From NCBI GenBank assembly GCA_030490835.1, contig CM059971.1, positions 42,828,012 through 42,892,011 on the forward strand: 64,000 bases of DNA. The letters run 5' to 3'. A program made the position numbers and the translations under genes. Numbering within the stretch: position 1 is the first letter of the stretch; each line of letters starts with the position of its first letter. Below the pieces are notes generated by a model. That model was not told the DNA's origin. It did no database searches and saw only the letters and a list, made by a program, of their open reading frames with translations. Source of the stretch: Annona cherimola. Lineage: Eukaryota > Streptophyta > Magnoliopsida > Magnoliales > Annonaceae. Of this stretch, positions 1-11,149 are shown piece by piece.

Positions 1-1910
1 CATTTGTTAAAGGATATTAACAACTTGAGTTTTATTTTTCCTTCTACATTCCATTCATAATGGTGTTTGTATTATATTGAACTTGAGTAAATTAATTTCT
101 TTCTTCAAATAATAAATCAGGTAGGGTTATCTAGAATAGTAAGGTTTAGATTGTGTCTTCCATGAGTCTATTTTATTCAGTTTTAATTCTAGTTTAAAGG
201 ATTCTTCAAGTGATTCTTCTGATGATTCTTCATATTTTATTTTAGACATATACATGATTATGGGCTTAGTTGGAGCACTAGGGGTTTTTGGTTAATCCTT
301 CATTTTCTTCAAATAGTTTGCCTATATTTGAGCTTTCAGGCATTTCTAGAGCTTTTAACCTTTCATTTATCTTTTCTAGAAATTCACCATGTTCCCTTAT
401 ATTTTTTAATTATGGTTTTGGAATTTCATATGAAACAAATAGTGGTATATCTGTGTCTTCTTTCTTTGGCTTTGGCATTATAGGAGTTGGTACTTTATTT
501 TCTAAAGTTATTTTAACTCTGGCTAGTTGTTTGCCTATAGTCACTAAAGATTGGTTTATGTAGTTATTTTTTATGTACTTTTCTAATATCCTGACCATTA
601 AGAGGTGTGCCTATTTTGGTTATAATTTTATACAATGAATATATTATTTGTTTGTTTTTATATTCTACTACAATCTCTAATTCTGGTGGATTACTTGTAA
701 TTTTTATCTACTTTCTTGTGTAGTCTTTCCATATATATTCTAAAGTTTCAGGGTAATCAATTTTCCTTTTTAGAGAGTAAAAGATTTCAAACCATTCTAA
801 AAAGTATATAAATCTTGTGTATCTTCATGAATTCATAATATTCTTATTGAATTAATCTTCTATCCTCTTTCTTATAATTATTATAAAACCATTTTCTTTT
901 TTCTTTGTTAAATTTGTTATAGAAGTTCTCTTAGTCTTTCTTTGTCTAATTCAAATTCTTTTTCTATAATGTTTATTGATGGATCAAATTCTCTCATATC
1001 CATTTTTTTGGTAACATTCTTAGACTTATGTTTTCTTCAATTGGTTCTTTTTCTACCGAATATATTAGTTAGAGAATTAGAAGGTTACTTAATTCTTACA
1101 CCTTTCATTTTAATATCTATTCTAGTTGAGGTTGAAAACAAGGTTCTCTTGATGAGGCAAATCTAAAAGATTTTTCTGAAGTGTTATCTAAAGATTTCTA
1201 GGGTTGAAGGAGGATGGTTTCCTAAAAGAGTTCATGTCTATAATTTCATTTTCTTCCTTATCTTGGATATGGTTTTTATCTTTGAATTTCTTACTTGAGG
1301 TGGTCATGGCTTAGTAATGAATCTTATGGACCAAGGTTGTTGGTAATGATCCTTTTTTTATTTTATAGTTATGAGCTTTTAGATTGAGAGTTGAGGCATC
1401 TATAAAGCTTTGATCTTGGAGTGAGATAGTAGAGTTTGGGTAGTAACCAAAATAGATTAGTTCACTATATAAACTTGTTTCTATCATTCCCAATAGTGAG
1501 TCTTGAAATTTATAAGGGGATATTTGGTAATGTAAAAGTTGTGAAAATTGTGAGATGGGGTGGAAAGTGAAAAATAAAATATTTTGAGAATTATATGATT
1601 GATATAAAATGATAAAGATAAATTTGAAATAAATAGGTTTTTTGGGAGGTAGTTATAGGAAAAATGATTAGAATATAGAAGTAAAAGTGAAAAAATATGA
1701 TAATTGGTTGAGAAATAATAGAACTAATCTGCAATACCATGGTTTCACCAACATGTTTACCACACGTGTTACCAAATGTGGGCTAAATCTACTGGGCATA
1801 GTAAGATTAACATGTCTAATCCTACTCTCATTAAAGATTTGACTGCTATTTGGACAAGTCCTGAGTGAATAATTTTTGTCTATGTTGTTTAATTAATCTT
1901 TCATTTAGAA
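1..1910 (-). pseudogene. Endogenous caulimovirid fragment: movement-protein to coat-protein region, decayed
   Basis: Minus-strand translation shows pararetrovirus-like protein in pieces. The segment around 1311-1510 resembles the C-terminal half of a caulimovirid movement protein (short motifs FQDSLLGMIETS and YFGYYPNSTISLQD), and 1784-1910 looks like its upstream part. From 1310 down to 1 the reading is coat/polyprotein-like, with KYIKNNYINQSLVTIGKQL near 560 and LEKINERLKALEMPESS near 350. These patterns match petuvirus- or florendovirus-like copies in plant genomes. The frame is broken by many stops (for example a TAA at 410-412) and by the MITE at 1516-1783, so no intact protein is encoded. 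Assignment rests on recalled family patterns, not a search; virus genus is uncertain. It is cut by the left window edge. Confidence 0.6.
1516..1783. mobile_element. Tourist-like (PIF/Harbinger) MITE, 268 bp
   Basis: The ends are imperfect inverted repeats: GGGGATATTTGGTAA at 1516 and TTACCAAATGTGGGC ending at 1783. The flanking trinucleotide TAA occurs on both sides (1513-1515 and 1784-1786), the target duplication typical of PIF/Harbinger elements. The interior is AT-rich and non-coding. It lies inside the movement-protein-like reading, whose two halves flank it, which supports a later insertion. Confidence 0.6.
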
Positions 1911-2429
1911 GTAGATTGTTTCATGTTGATTAAATAGTGAAATTGTGTATTCAACAATTTTAATAGTGTAGTTTGTTGAGAGTTGGAAGGATTCTTTTTT
2001 TATATATCTAGCTATCTGAAATATCTAAAAATTTTCAATCATTTAAATCTTTTTCAAATTATCTATATTAATTTCTTCAGTATTTAATATATTACCTCGG
2101 CTAATACTAGATTTAAGAAAAACTTTTTAAATAATGAATTCATATTTGAATTTTGATACATCATTCTTCTGTGATCATTGTCAACAACTTACTCCACGAC
2201 TTTACACACCTAAAATGCCCTTTTCTAGAATACGTGACTTAGGGTTTCATAGAGAGCTCAAATATACTCCAATCCTCCACGACACAAAATTTAGCAACAT
2301 GGCTCTCATATTAATTACTTACAAAAGAAGAAACAATCAAATGTCATTCAGGTATATGAAATAGAACACAATAAAACTACTAACAATTAAAAAGAAAATA
2401 TTAAGCATTGTTTTGTTCATAAACAATTT
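1911..2429. other. AT-rich stretch without a recognisable gene
   Basis: A short open frame at 2134-2364 has no recognisable motif and looks fortuitous. The stretch lies between a minus-strand and a plus-strand caulimovirid fragment and may be decayed viral sequence, but I cannot support that base by base. Confidence 0.3.
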
Positions 2430-2659
2430 TCCGCATGATTTGCTAAACCAAAATTTTTTTTATTTTGTGTTAATTGTTAAGAAACATGTTTTACAAAAGG
2501 CTGATCAAAATCTTATTTTAAAATAATTTTTTCTAAGGTGACAGACATTCTTATCAAATTCTGATTTCATAGTTGGTATTAAAGCCTAAGAGGCATAGGA
2601 GGTACTAAACTTAAAATAAATTTTAAACTCACAAACATAGAAATAAAATATTAAGATAT
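2430..2659 (+). pseudogene. Decayed caulimovirid protease-side fragment, left half
   Basis: This AT-rich stretch carries no intact frame, but its last codons run into the target duplication GATAT and continue in one frame with the sequence right of copia P at 21786, where caulimovirid pol-like protein follows. It therefore appears to be the left part of the fragment at 21786-23010, split by the insertion of P. Its own similarity is weak; the main evidence is continuity across the insertion. Confidence 0.35.
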
Positions 2660-3676
2660 TGTAGAACATATGTTTGCTTTAAGAATGATTAATTTGATTA
2701 TGATGATTAACAAGTTATTCAAATATCATTAAAAATGATTTAATGAATATGTGTAAGTCTACTAAGATATTATGCCTCCACTTATATGTATAAAGATGAA
2801 AATATAAAATAAATTAAGTTTCAAGAGCTCAAGTCCACATACTACAAGTTGAACAAAGTCAAGTTTCATCCTAAAAGTTGACTTAACCTACAACTTTAAA
2901 GACAGAAAAATGGACCACAAGTTTTAGTAAGAAGTTGCACCCGAAATCGACTCCACATGCGACTTGAATGAAGTCTTACCCCAAGTCGACTCCATTGTGA
3001 CTTCATGTTATAACAGTCCAAGATTTTGAATATTAGAGCATTAAAAGCATGTCAATCACTACTTCAACTGCTAGAATGAGCATAGATCTTCCAATATTCA
3101 AGAGTGTTGACTCATTTGAACAACTATCAAAACTTCAAGTATTGCTACATCAAGTGAGCTTACAAGGTCTTCTTCACACAACAAAAAGCTTTCAGAGCAA
3201 ATTAATTACACATTGTAAAGTGTAGATTCTCTTTTATTTATTTTATTTTGGATTGTTACCTTAAATCGGTACTAGAGAGCAAAAGAAGCAAAATAGGGGT
3301 TTAGTTTGAGTTTGTCTCACCAATAGATTAGACTTGGTTATTTAGAGTTAGTTTCACCAATAAGTGGTTATTGTATATGCCCTCTAGTGCTAAAATCTAG
3401 AAGAAAACTGAAACTCGAAATTGTAACTATTTGTGATAGTGGAACTCAAGACATAAGAAGTATGGGCTTGAAAGAGTAGAGTAGAGGTGTTGCCCAAATC
3501 AGTATAATTCTTAATGCTCTCTTATATTGATTCTCTTGCTCTCTTGCATTAGCTCTACATATTTCATTCAATGGGAATTAATTAAATAGGGATTAAGTTT
3601 TAATTTGTTAAAAAAAATTTTAACAACTCAATTCACCCCTCCCATCTTGGTTTGAACCTATAACTCAGGACCAACA
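2660..3676 (+). repeat. 5' LTR of copia P (1017 bp)
   Basis: It begins TGTAGAACATATG and ends GGACCAACA, matching the right copy at 20687-21785 along its length with many substitutions and indels, so the element is not recent. It includes the AAGTCGACTCCA-type repeats shared with the other copia LTRs of this window (around 2940-3005). Confidence 0.85.
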
Positions 3677-3678
3677 AA

Positions 3679-3693
3679 CGGTATTAGTTCAAG
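3679..3693 (+). other. Degenerate primer binding site of copia P
   Basis: GGTATTAGTTCAAGCC lies two bases after the LTR end and is a mutated form of TGGTATCAGAGCC, the complement of the initiator methionine tRNA 3' end used by SIRE-like copia elements. Confidence 0.5.
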
Positions 3694-3769
3694 CCTCTAT
3701 TTTATTTGAAGTAATCTTTGTTATATATCTATGGAAATCCACTCAACTTCGGTACTTGCTGTTGTTGAG

Positions 3770-5645
3770 AGCCAATCTTTTTAGGTCACCTCTATTTTAT
3801 GGCAATAATTTTATATATTAAAAGTTGATGATGAAATAACTAATTATGACAATTAGTATGAATTTTTTTATAGTCATACAAGATGGTATTACATTATCAA
3901 AAGGGGACTAGGCGTCCACTTGGATGAAAGAATAAATATGTCCAAAGTAATGCTAAGGCTATGAACTTCTTATTTTGCGTATTGACCACTGCAGAATTTG
4001 ATATAGTTTCTTCATGCACAACAACTAAGGAGATATGGGATAAATTAGTGTCCATTTATAGAGGTTCCTCCCAAGTAAAGGGAACTAAAATGAATATTCT
4101 TGTTAATGATTTTGGGAGCTTTCACATGTTAGATGGTAAATATATTTCATAAGGGCGTGTTCCAGACCATACAAAATTCTTAGATCAAATCTATATCTAG
4201 GATGAGAGTGTAATTATGTGTATTATAAATGGGTAAAGTTGTATTGAAAATAAGTCAAGTAGTATTGAAAATTGAAAAGGCTATCTTGGGAAATGAGAAG
4301 CTGTCTTAAGAACGATGATACAGATTCAATACAAGAATCTTGTATGGCTTGAACACACCCTAAATGTATGCTAGATTTTCTAAAATCACTAACGCTCTTA
4401 AAGGTCTAGAAAAACTAATTTTTGAAAGTGAGCAGGTTATGAAGATACTTAGAGCATTGTCGAACTCATGGAATCAAAAAATCACAGCTATTGAGGACGC
4501 AAAAGACTTAAATAAGCTCAAAATAAATGACTTAATTGGTTCACTCATGTCTCATGAGCTAACCAAAAACAAGAGAGAAAAACCTCATAGAAGTGGAAAG
4601 GCTATTGCATTCAAAAGTGTGAAAGAGAGCTTAAATTAATCTACATGAAGCTCATACTCCAACATGAAGAGATAAAATTTTCAACTCACATAAGAAAATG
4701 AAGGATAGAAGAAAAGAATTTTCAAAATATTATAAATGTGGTGGTATTTGATGTATACAAATTGAATGCATCACACTAGATGACTTGAAAATTCAAAATA
4801 AGAAAATTTTCTTGAAGAGAAAGGCTAGAGGGATGCTTATAAAGAAAAATACTACCTCATGCACTAGCACTTCATTGAGTGAAAAAGAAGATGCAACAAA
4901 TTAGGCAAAAGTTTGGTACATGGCTATTATAGAAGATGAAAACGAAGCTTGTCATAAAGCCAAAAAGGAAAATAATGATATAAGGAAGTTCAAACTACCA
5001 ACATTGGATGCATCTATGGATATCAAGGGAAGCTCATATTATTCTTATTGTATTTCGTCTTCTAGTGTTTGTTCTAGACATAATGAGTTAGATAATCAAT
5101 AACAAACTTATGATTCACTATTTGATGAATTTAAAAGTTTTGTTATCAAATATGCTTAAAAGAAAAATAATTCAATACAACTGCTATTGTAAATGAAAAC
5201 TTAGCAAAGAATAACACATCCTTGCAAAATGATGTAAATGACTTAAGGTAGATAGAGGCATTGAGAAAGGAGAATCAGTTTTTAAAAAATTCACTTGCAA
5301 GTTCTTCAACTCGAGGGAAAATGTGCAGAAATTTTTGAAACTGATAACTCGAGTTGAAAAAAGAGGTCTTGGATATATGGAGCACACTAATATAAAATTG
5401 AATAAATCAAATGCTCCTACTTAGATTAAGGCAACGGGTACGACAAATGTAAGGGGACAAGTTTCTCATGCCAAGAATCTTATTTATAGGTTATCGATAA
5501 AAATGTCTACTTGGCAATCAAAAGGCCATCCCGTTACTCCCAATCATACTAGAGTTTTTTGCCATTATTGTAATGAGTTTGGACATAAAATATGTCAATG
5601 CAAAACAAGAAAAATATTTGACAATGGAATTGATTAGTTTGAATG
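3770..5645 (+). pseudogene. gag: Copia gag remnant of P (UBN2 domain, zinc knuckle)
   Basis: The nucleocapsid gene of an LTR retrotransposon. Open pieces at 3961-4152 and 4364-4639 encode a UBN2-type gag domain (TTKEIWDKLVSIYRGSSQVK, then MHxL-type helices with KILRALSNSW). A damaged CCHC motif follows near 4735 and a complete one, CHYCNEFGHKICQC, at about 5556-5597. Stops and frameshifts separate the pieces. An approximately 210-bp interruption at 4150-4360 lies inside the UBN2 region (reading resumes with MYARFSKITNALKGLEKL). Same order and motifs as the gag of M at 17249-18880, in opposite orientation. Confidence 0.8.
4153..4363. other. Interruption inside P gag
   Basis: In the homologous gag of M the codons for GKYIS/ENISK and MFARF are adjacent; in P they are separated by about 210 bp starting after 4150 with AAGGGCGTGTTCCAGACC and ending ACACACCC near 4362. 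The two ends, GGGCGTGTTC and GAACACACCC, are nearly complementary, suggesting a small non-coding DNA element. Its superfamily was not determined. Confidence 0.45.
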
Positions 5646-5721
5646 TCAAATAGACATTTCTAAGGTAGAATCAAGTCTTCTTAGATTCTTAGATTTTATA
5701 GTATTAATATTCATGGAATTA

Positions 5722-6669
5722 ATTTGTAGCCCAAGGAATAAGTTTAGCTCGCTCATCATGCTTATCTCAAATTCATTCTGCATAAGCTTAGAAAATTTTT
5801 GACATAGAGATTCATTAGTAGCATCAAATTTGATGTCGTCAACATAAATTTGAACAATTAGTATATCTTTTCCTTCGTATTTAATAAATAGGGTGGTGTC
5901 AACCTTTTCTCTTTGAAAGTCATGATCACTCAAAAATTTTCTTAACCTCTCATACCAAGCTCTTGCAACTTGTTTCAACCCATACAAAGCTTTGGTTAAC
6001 TTAAAAATAAATTTGGATTGATCTATTTCTTCAAAATCAGGAGGTTGTTCGACATATACCTCTTTATTTAGGTATCCATTCAAAAATACACTTTTTACAT
6101 CCATTTAAAACAGTTTGAAATCCATGTGAGATGCAAAGGTTAGTAGGATGCGTATTGCTTCTAATCTGGCCACTGGAGCATATGATTCTTCAAAATCAAT
6201 TCCTTTCTCTTGTGAATACCCTTTAGAGCTTTGTTTCTTACCACAAGCCCACTTTCATCAAATTTGTTCCTAAAAACCCATTTGGTACCAATAATCGTGC
6301 AATCTTTGGATCTAGGAACAAGGTGTCATATTTAGTTCCTTTCAAATTGATTTAGCTCTTCTAGCATTGCCATAATCTAATTTTCATCATTAAGAGCTTG
6401 ATCAACTGAATTTGGCTCTATTTTAGATACAAAAACAAAATGTCTATATATATTATGTCTAGAGTCTCTAGTCATTACACCTTCATATATATTACCAATT
6501 ACTTACTCAATTAGATGGTTATTTTTGAATTTCAAATCCTTTAAAGGTTTGTATGAGTCATTACCTTCACTTACTTATTTGTCCGGGGATTTCTCTTGCT
6601 TTGATTCTAATCCTCCTTGTTTTTCCATATGTAGCTTTTCGAGATTCTTTAGTATGTTATCTGCATCAC
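5722..6669 (-). pseudogene. pol: Copia reverse transcriptase remnant of M
   Basis: Frame 5646-6104 encodes the central RT of a Ty1/copia element: MDVKSVFLNGYLNKEVYVEQ, then LYGLKQVARAWYERL, and the catalytic motif IYVDDI (the YVDD box). Upstream (6105-6669) continues the RT N-terminus and the integrase-RT linker in broken frames. It ends at LFLGLQIN; normal copia pol would carry on through RNase H for roughly 200 more residues. The remaining codons to 5646 are not RT-like, so the true junction with P lies near 5700-5735. Confidence 0.85.
6665..6669. repeat. Target site duplication ATCAC, left copy
   Basis: ATCAC directly precedes the solo LTR and recurs at 12286-12290 directly after it. Confidence 0.85.
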
Positions 6670-7806
6670 TGTGAAACCCTAACCCAAGTAAGCCATATGT
6701 ATGCATTGAACATGTATTTGATGATTATTTATGAATCATGGAATTATGAAGGTATTTTATGATTTTTGCTAATTATGGCAATTAGGGTTATGGGTTAGCA
6801 TTAATGATGTGATTAAGCATTTTGAGCCTAAATGAGATAATGAGTTTAGAATGAATTATTTGTGATTTAAGTGTGCAATAATATCATGAAAAATCATTTT
6901 TCGTGATTTAAAATGAATTATGGAAATAATGATGGAAATTGTCAAGTATAAAGGAAAATATTGGAAAATTCATAACTCAACGCCTAAAAGGCGGATTCAA
7001 GTGAAATTTGAAATGAAGATTGTTAATATTAGGCTTGGTATTATGGAATGAAAATATTATGAAAATTCTTGATGAAATGAGAATTTTGAATTTTTTTTAA
7101 GTATATGTTGATTTCAACCGTTAACTTTAAACGGCTATATCGGGAGCTAGAAAACTCGGATTGATATGAAATTTGAAACGGTTCAATGAAATTATGAGAT
7201 GTTTATGTTGAATGGATTGGATTAAGGGAATCATGATGGGATTAGGGTGATAATTAATTATTTTTATTCCCAAATCCAAAAGATATATTCAAGTGGTCAT
7301 AACTCGACGTAGAAACGTCGGATTGAGATGAAATTTGAAACGATGGAATAAAATTATGAAATCTATGAGATGAATGGAATGGATTAAGCTAATTATCATG
7401 ATAAATGGCTTTCTTGGAGATCAAGTAACAAGTTGCTTAAGGGCTAAGTAAAGAAGGACAATTTGGACGGTCTTGATGCATGCAGATTTTTGCAATTATG
7501 AAAATGTGAAAAAAATAATTTATATGGCTAAAAATTGTCCAGCACATCAAGGGGGATAAGAATGCATTAATTGGTTGTGGAAAATGGCTCCAAAGTGGGT
7601 CCCACAGCTGGAGAAAATCCAGCTCTTCAAAGGTATGCACGATCACTTGAGAGAGAGAAGGTGTGAATGCACAAGGGGTTTTTCTTGCTTAGCAAGAAAG
7701 CAAATTTTCTAACCCCCAACCCCTTGAACGTGCCAAGCAGAGGAAAACCAAGGGAATTCAAGGGAAAAAGAGGAAGAAAGAAAGAGGAGAAGTGGAGGAA
7801 AGCAAG

Positions 7807-8217
7807 GGAGCGCAATTCAGTGCACCCGGGTGCATTCAGCCTCAACGCACCCGGGTGCACTGCACCTATTTTTTTTTATTTTTTTTTAAAAATTTTTGTA
7901 TACAATGGTTAATCTAGGTTTATTTAACATATGTATCAATTTTTACTATTTTTGGAGACTTTTAGATATTTTTTTTAGATTTTTAAAAATCAGTGGCATT
8001 TTCGGTAATTTAAAATTACGAAAAATGCCACTGATTTTTAAAAATCTAAAAAAAATATCTAAAAATCTCCAAAAATAGTAAAAATTGATACATATGTTAA
8101 ATAAACCTATATTAACAGCTTCATGAAAAAAATTTCAAAAAAAAATAAAAAAAAATAGGTGCAGTGCACCCGGGTGCGTTGAGGCTGAATGCACCCGGGT
8201 GCACTGAATTGCGCTCC
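7807..8217. mobile_element. Mutator-like foldback element A, 411 bp
   Basis: Almost the whole element is one inverted repeat centred near 8012: GGAGCGCAATTCAG at the left end and CTGAATTGCGCTCC at the right. It is flanked by 9-bp duplications with one mismatch (GAAAGCAAG at 7798-7806, AAAAGCAAG at 8218-8226); 9-bp duplications and long terminal inverted repeats are Mutator-like features. Each arm tip carries its own 16-bp inverted repeat built on GCACCCGGGTGC. The core is related to the copy at 37315-37707. It encodes no transposase. Arms this long would fold into a hairpin if transcribed. Confidence 0.8.
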
Positions 8218-9568
8218 AAAAGCAAGCTTCTCAATTTTGGATTGAATCCACTCAAGTTCAAGTAAGTATATGATATTGAAAATTAAATTATGGTCGGAAC
8301 AGTAAATGGATGATTTCTATCATGAAAAGTTTTTAAAACAATCCTCATGCTATGATTAAGGAACGACCAAATTTTCAGCTGAAAAGGATATGTATGTTGG
8401 AAATTAAAAATCCGTGAATATTAGCTCAAACAGGGTAAAACGGGTTACAGGATCAGCTGTATAAAATGATTTTTAATAATTTTTCTACAAGGATTTTCGG
8501 GCTGAAAATTTTACATGATATAAAATACATATTTGGTATCATAGAAAAAATTTAAAAATTAGGTTTTTATGGGTGTAAATAGACCCCATAAATAACGTCA
8601 TTCAGGCTGACTGGAAATGGAGTTTACTGTTCATCAAGGTAAAAATCCCCAAATAAATATTTAATGTTAATATTTCGTGCTGAAACTTTTATGACAGTTA
8701 ATTGATGAAGTTATTAATGTATTTTATAAATTTCAGATCAAAAGTAATTGATTTGATATTAATTCAAGATTTTAATATTTCAGCACGCCTGATTTCAGCA
8801 TATGTGGTTAGTTTGAGAAAGAAATTAAAAAGAAATATGAAACCTATGTATAAATGATCCAAATTGATTTATGTGTTAAATAATTAAATATGGATCAATA
8901 AAAGTGAGATTATATGCTGAAATTTCGAATTTATATAATGACCTAAGGTTATGTGTCAAAAGACACGTTAAACGGGTTAAAAGTGGGTTCCAAACTAACT
9001 GTTTTGGAAACCTATGGAAAATGGATTTAAACCTCATAAAAATACCTTAAGTAAAGTGGTATTAAAGGGTAATTAACCCGCTGGAAAATGGGTTAAACTT
9101 CTGAGTTAAGAAATTTTAAGAAATGCATCATGGTTAAGTGCTAAATGGGCATATGTGAAGGAATAGATATGTAAGGGTGATGAATGACTTATGAAAAAAT
9201 GATTTTATGCAAAAATGCATAAAAATGTGTTATTTACGTTTAATGACTTCAGAAGACAAATGAAGGATATATGTTAATAAAAATGGGTTGGAAAACTAAA
9301 TGGAATGCAATGACAAGAAATGTATGAAAAACCATATTATGTTCATGTAGGCAAGGAAAAGAATGGAAGAAAAAGGGATTATGGCGATCTCAGGTAAGCA
9401 AGCAAACTTTCTAAAATGCATTTTCTTTCTATGTGATTGATATGATTGAAATGTCTATGTTTATGCTTATGTTTTAACGAATGGGCAAGCACAAGTTTTG
9501 AATATGACGGCTTTAATGCAAAGTCATAAGCTTTGAAAAATGACGACTTTAATGAAAAGTCTCAAGGT

Positions 9569-9761
9569 TTGCTTCATGGGAAGCAAGCGACACTTCTTAA
9601 GATAAATAACTTATCCTAAGTGTTGCCAAGGATGGGAATGCTTCATGCTAATGGAATTGAGAAATTTTGCTTATGAGTAAGCAAGTTCTCCATGTTAATG
9701 TTGTTTTAAGGATTTCATGTTTGATATCGATGGTTTTAAGAATTTGCTTTTGAGGAAGCAA
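9569..9761 (+). repeat. Three TTGCTT/AAGCAA stem-loops in solo LTR 1
   Basis: Stem-loops with the same 6-bp stem TTGCTT/AAGCAA but different loops lie at 9569-9586, 9667-9684 and 9744-9761. The last two are extended by outer pairs (GAGAA/TTCTC; AGAA/TTCT). A fourth hairpin with stem GATAA/TTATC and outer ACACTT/AAGTGT lies at about 9590-9624. Confidence 0.6.
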
Positions 9762-10473
9762 GTTCTATATGATATGGTTCAACAGCGTTTTATAAGAAAA
9801 TGGGAATTTTACCCTTTTTCACAAAATATGTTTGGTAAATGAGTTTTGAGTTATTTCTACAATAACTCGTGATAAACAATGATGAAAAAGATTTATTTTA
9901 CTAGGTCAAGATAATTAAATAATAAATGATATTTTGGACATAGTCCATATGTTTTGAAATGATGTTTGAAAAGTTTTGGTTTCCTTTAGAAAAGGAAATC
10001 TATGTTGAAAATGTTGGAAAAAAAATGTTTCTACGGATGTGTTGAAAGGGATTTATGGATGACCAACCTCCTATGGTTGATTTCATAAAATGGTTTAATT
10101 TCAGGTTGCTTGATGGCATGCAAAAGACTATGCAATTTTCCTCTATGTGAAAATGATTGATATGTGGACAATTATTAAATTTTTAGGTGAAGGACAAGGG
10201 GATAACGTAATTGCATAACTTTTGTAAACAAAAGGTCCTGAAATAGAAACCAAGAAAATATTAGAGAAAAATATGTTTTATTTATGAAAATCCAAAGGAT
10301 TTGAAATTCTTTTGATTAAAAGGATTTTAAGATGTATGGGTTCTCAAAGGTTTCAAATGTTTATCAAAATACTTTACTCAAAACGTTTTTGAAAGAATTT
10401 AAGGAAGGTCATCCTAAAACTGGATTTCAAATAACAACTTGTTAAAGTGGGTGCGCTCGCTTACGAGTTGACA

Positions 10474-10634
10474 CAGACTGCGGTCTGTGATGTGTTTTTG
10501 AAAATAATTGTAAAATATAGATTTCGGTCTAAGATTTTTGTGCATATGGATGCAGGCTGCGGTCTGTGATCCCGGTTTAAAAGAACATGGGCTGCGGTCT
10601 GTGGTTCTTCAAACCAAAACGGACTGCGGTTCGT
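10474..10634 (+). repeat. Four copies of a CTGCGGTCTGTG motif
   Basis: GACTGCGGTCTGTGAT, GGCTGCGGTCTGTGAT, GGCTGCGGTCTGTGGT and GACTGCGGTTCGTTAG occur in the same direction within about 160 bp. The corresponding part of the other Tekay-family LTRs in this window does not show them. Confidence 0.55.
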
Positions 10635-11149
10635 TAGGATAACGTACGGTGCACCGGTACAAGGAATAGGCTGGTTGTAGAGCACGGTTGGGATGACCGG
10701 GGCCCACTCTACATAAGGCCAAGTCGCTAAGGGATGGCAGGAGTGCCAGCGGCGCCCTCCCTGAGATGAGAGCAGGATAAGTGAACAGCCGCCTGGCTAG
10801 CGTGTTGTTAAGGATTCTCTTCCAAAAGGTAGCATGATCACTTGCTAAGTGTCACTACTGGATGGAGAGAAATGCATTTGCTTATGTTTTATTTCTGAAA
10901 AGCCCAAAGATTGGGTTATGAAAATATGATTTTATGAAAGTATCCTAAAGGAATTTTTATGAAATGGTTACCCTAAAAGAAAGGGGGGTTTACACAAAAG
11001 TGTAAATAACAAGAATTAAAGGAAATGTGTTTATGCAAATGCATTCATGAAAATGGTTTTCCTTGTTTGCTATAAACAAGCCCCAAGACGGGGAATTATG
11101 AAAAGGATTTATATTCATTTCTAAGAGAGCCTAAATAAAGAATGTTTTT

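Noticed and set aside
288..563. 91-codon plus-strand frame
   Set aside because: It is antisense to the caulimovirid-like minus-strand reading and carries only hydrophobic low-complexity sequence.
7807..8217. CRISPR array or bacterial-type attachment site from the GCACCCGGGTGC repeats
   Set aside because: The repeats are arms of one long inverted repeat with 9-bp target duplications in a plant LTR; there are no spacers and no cas genes.
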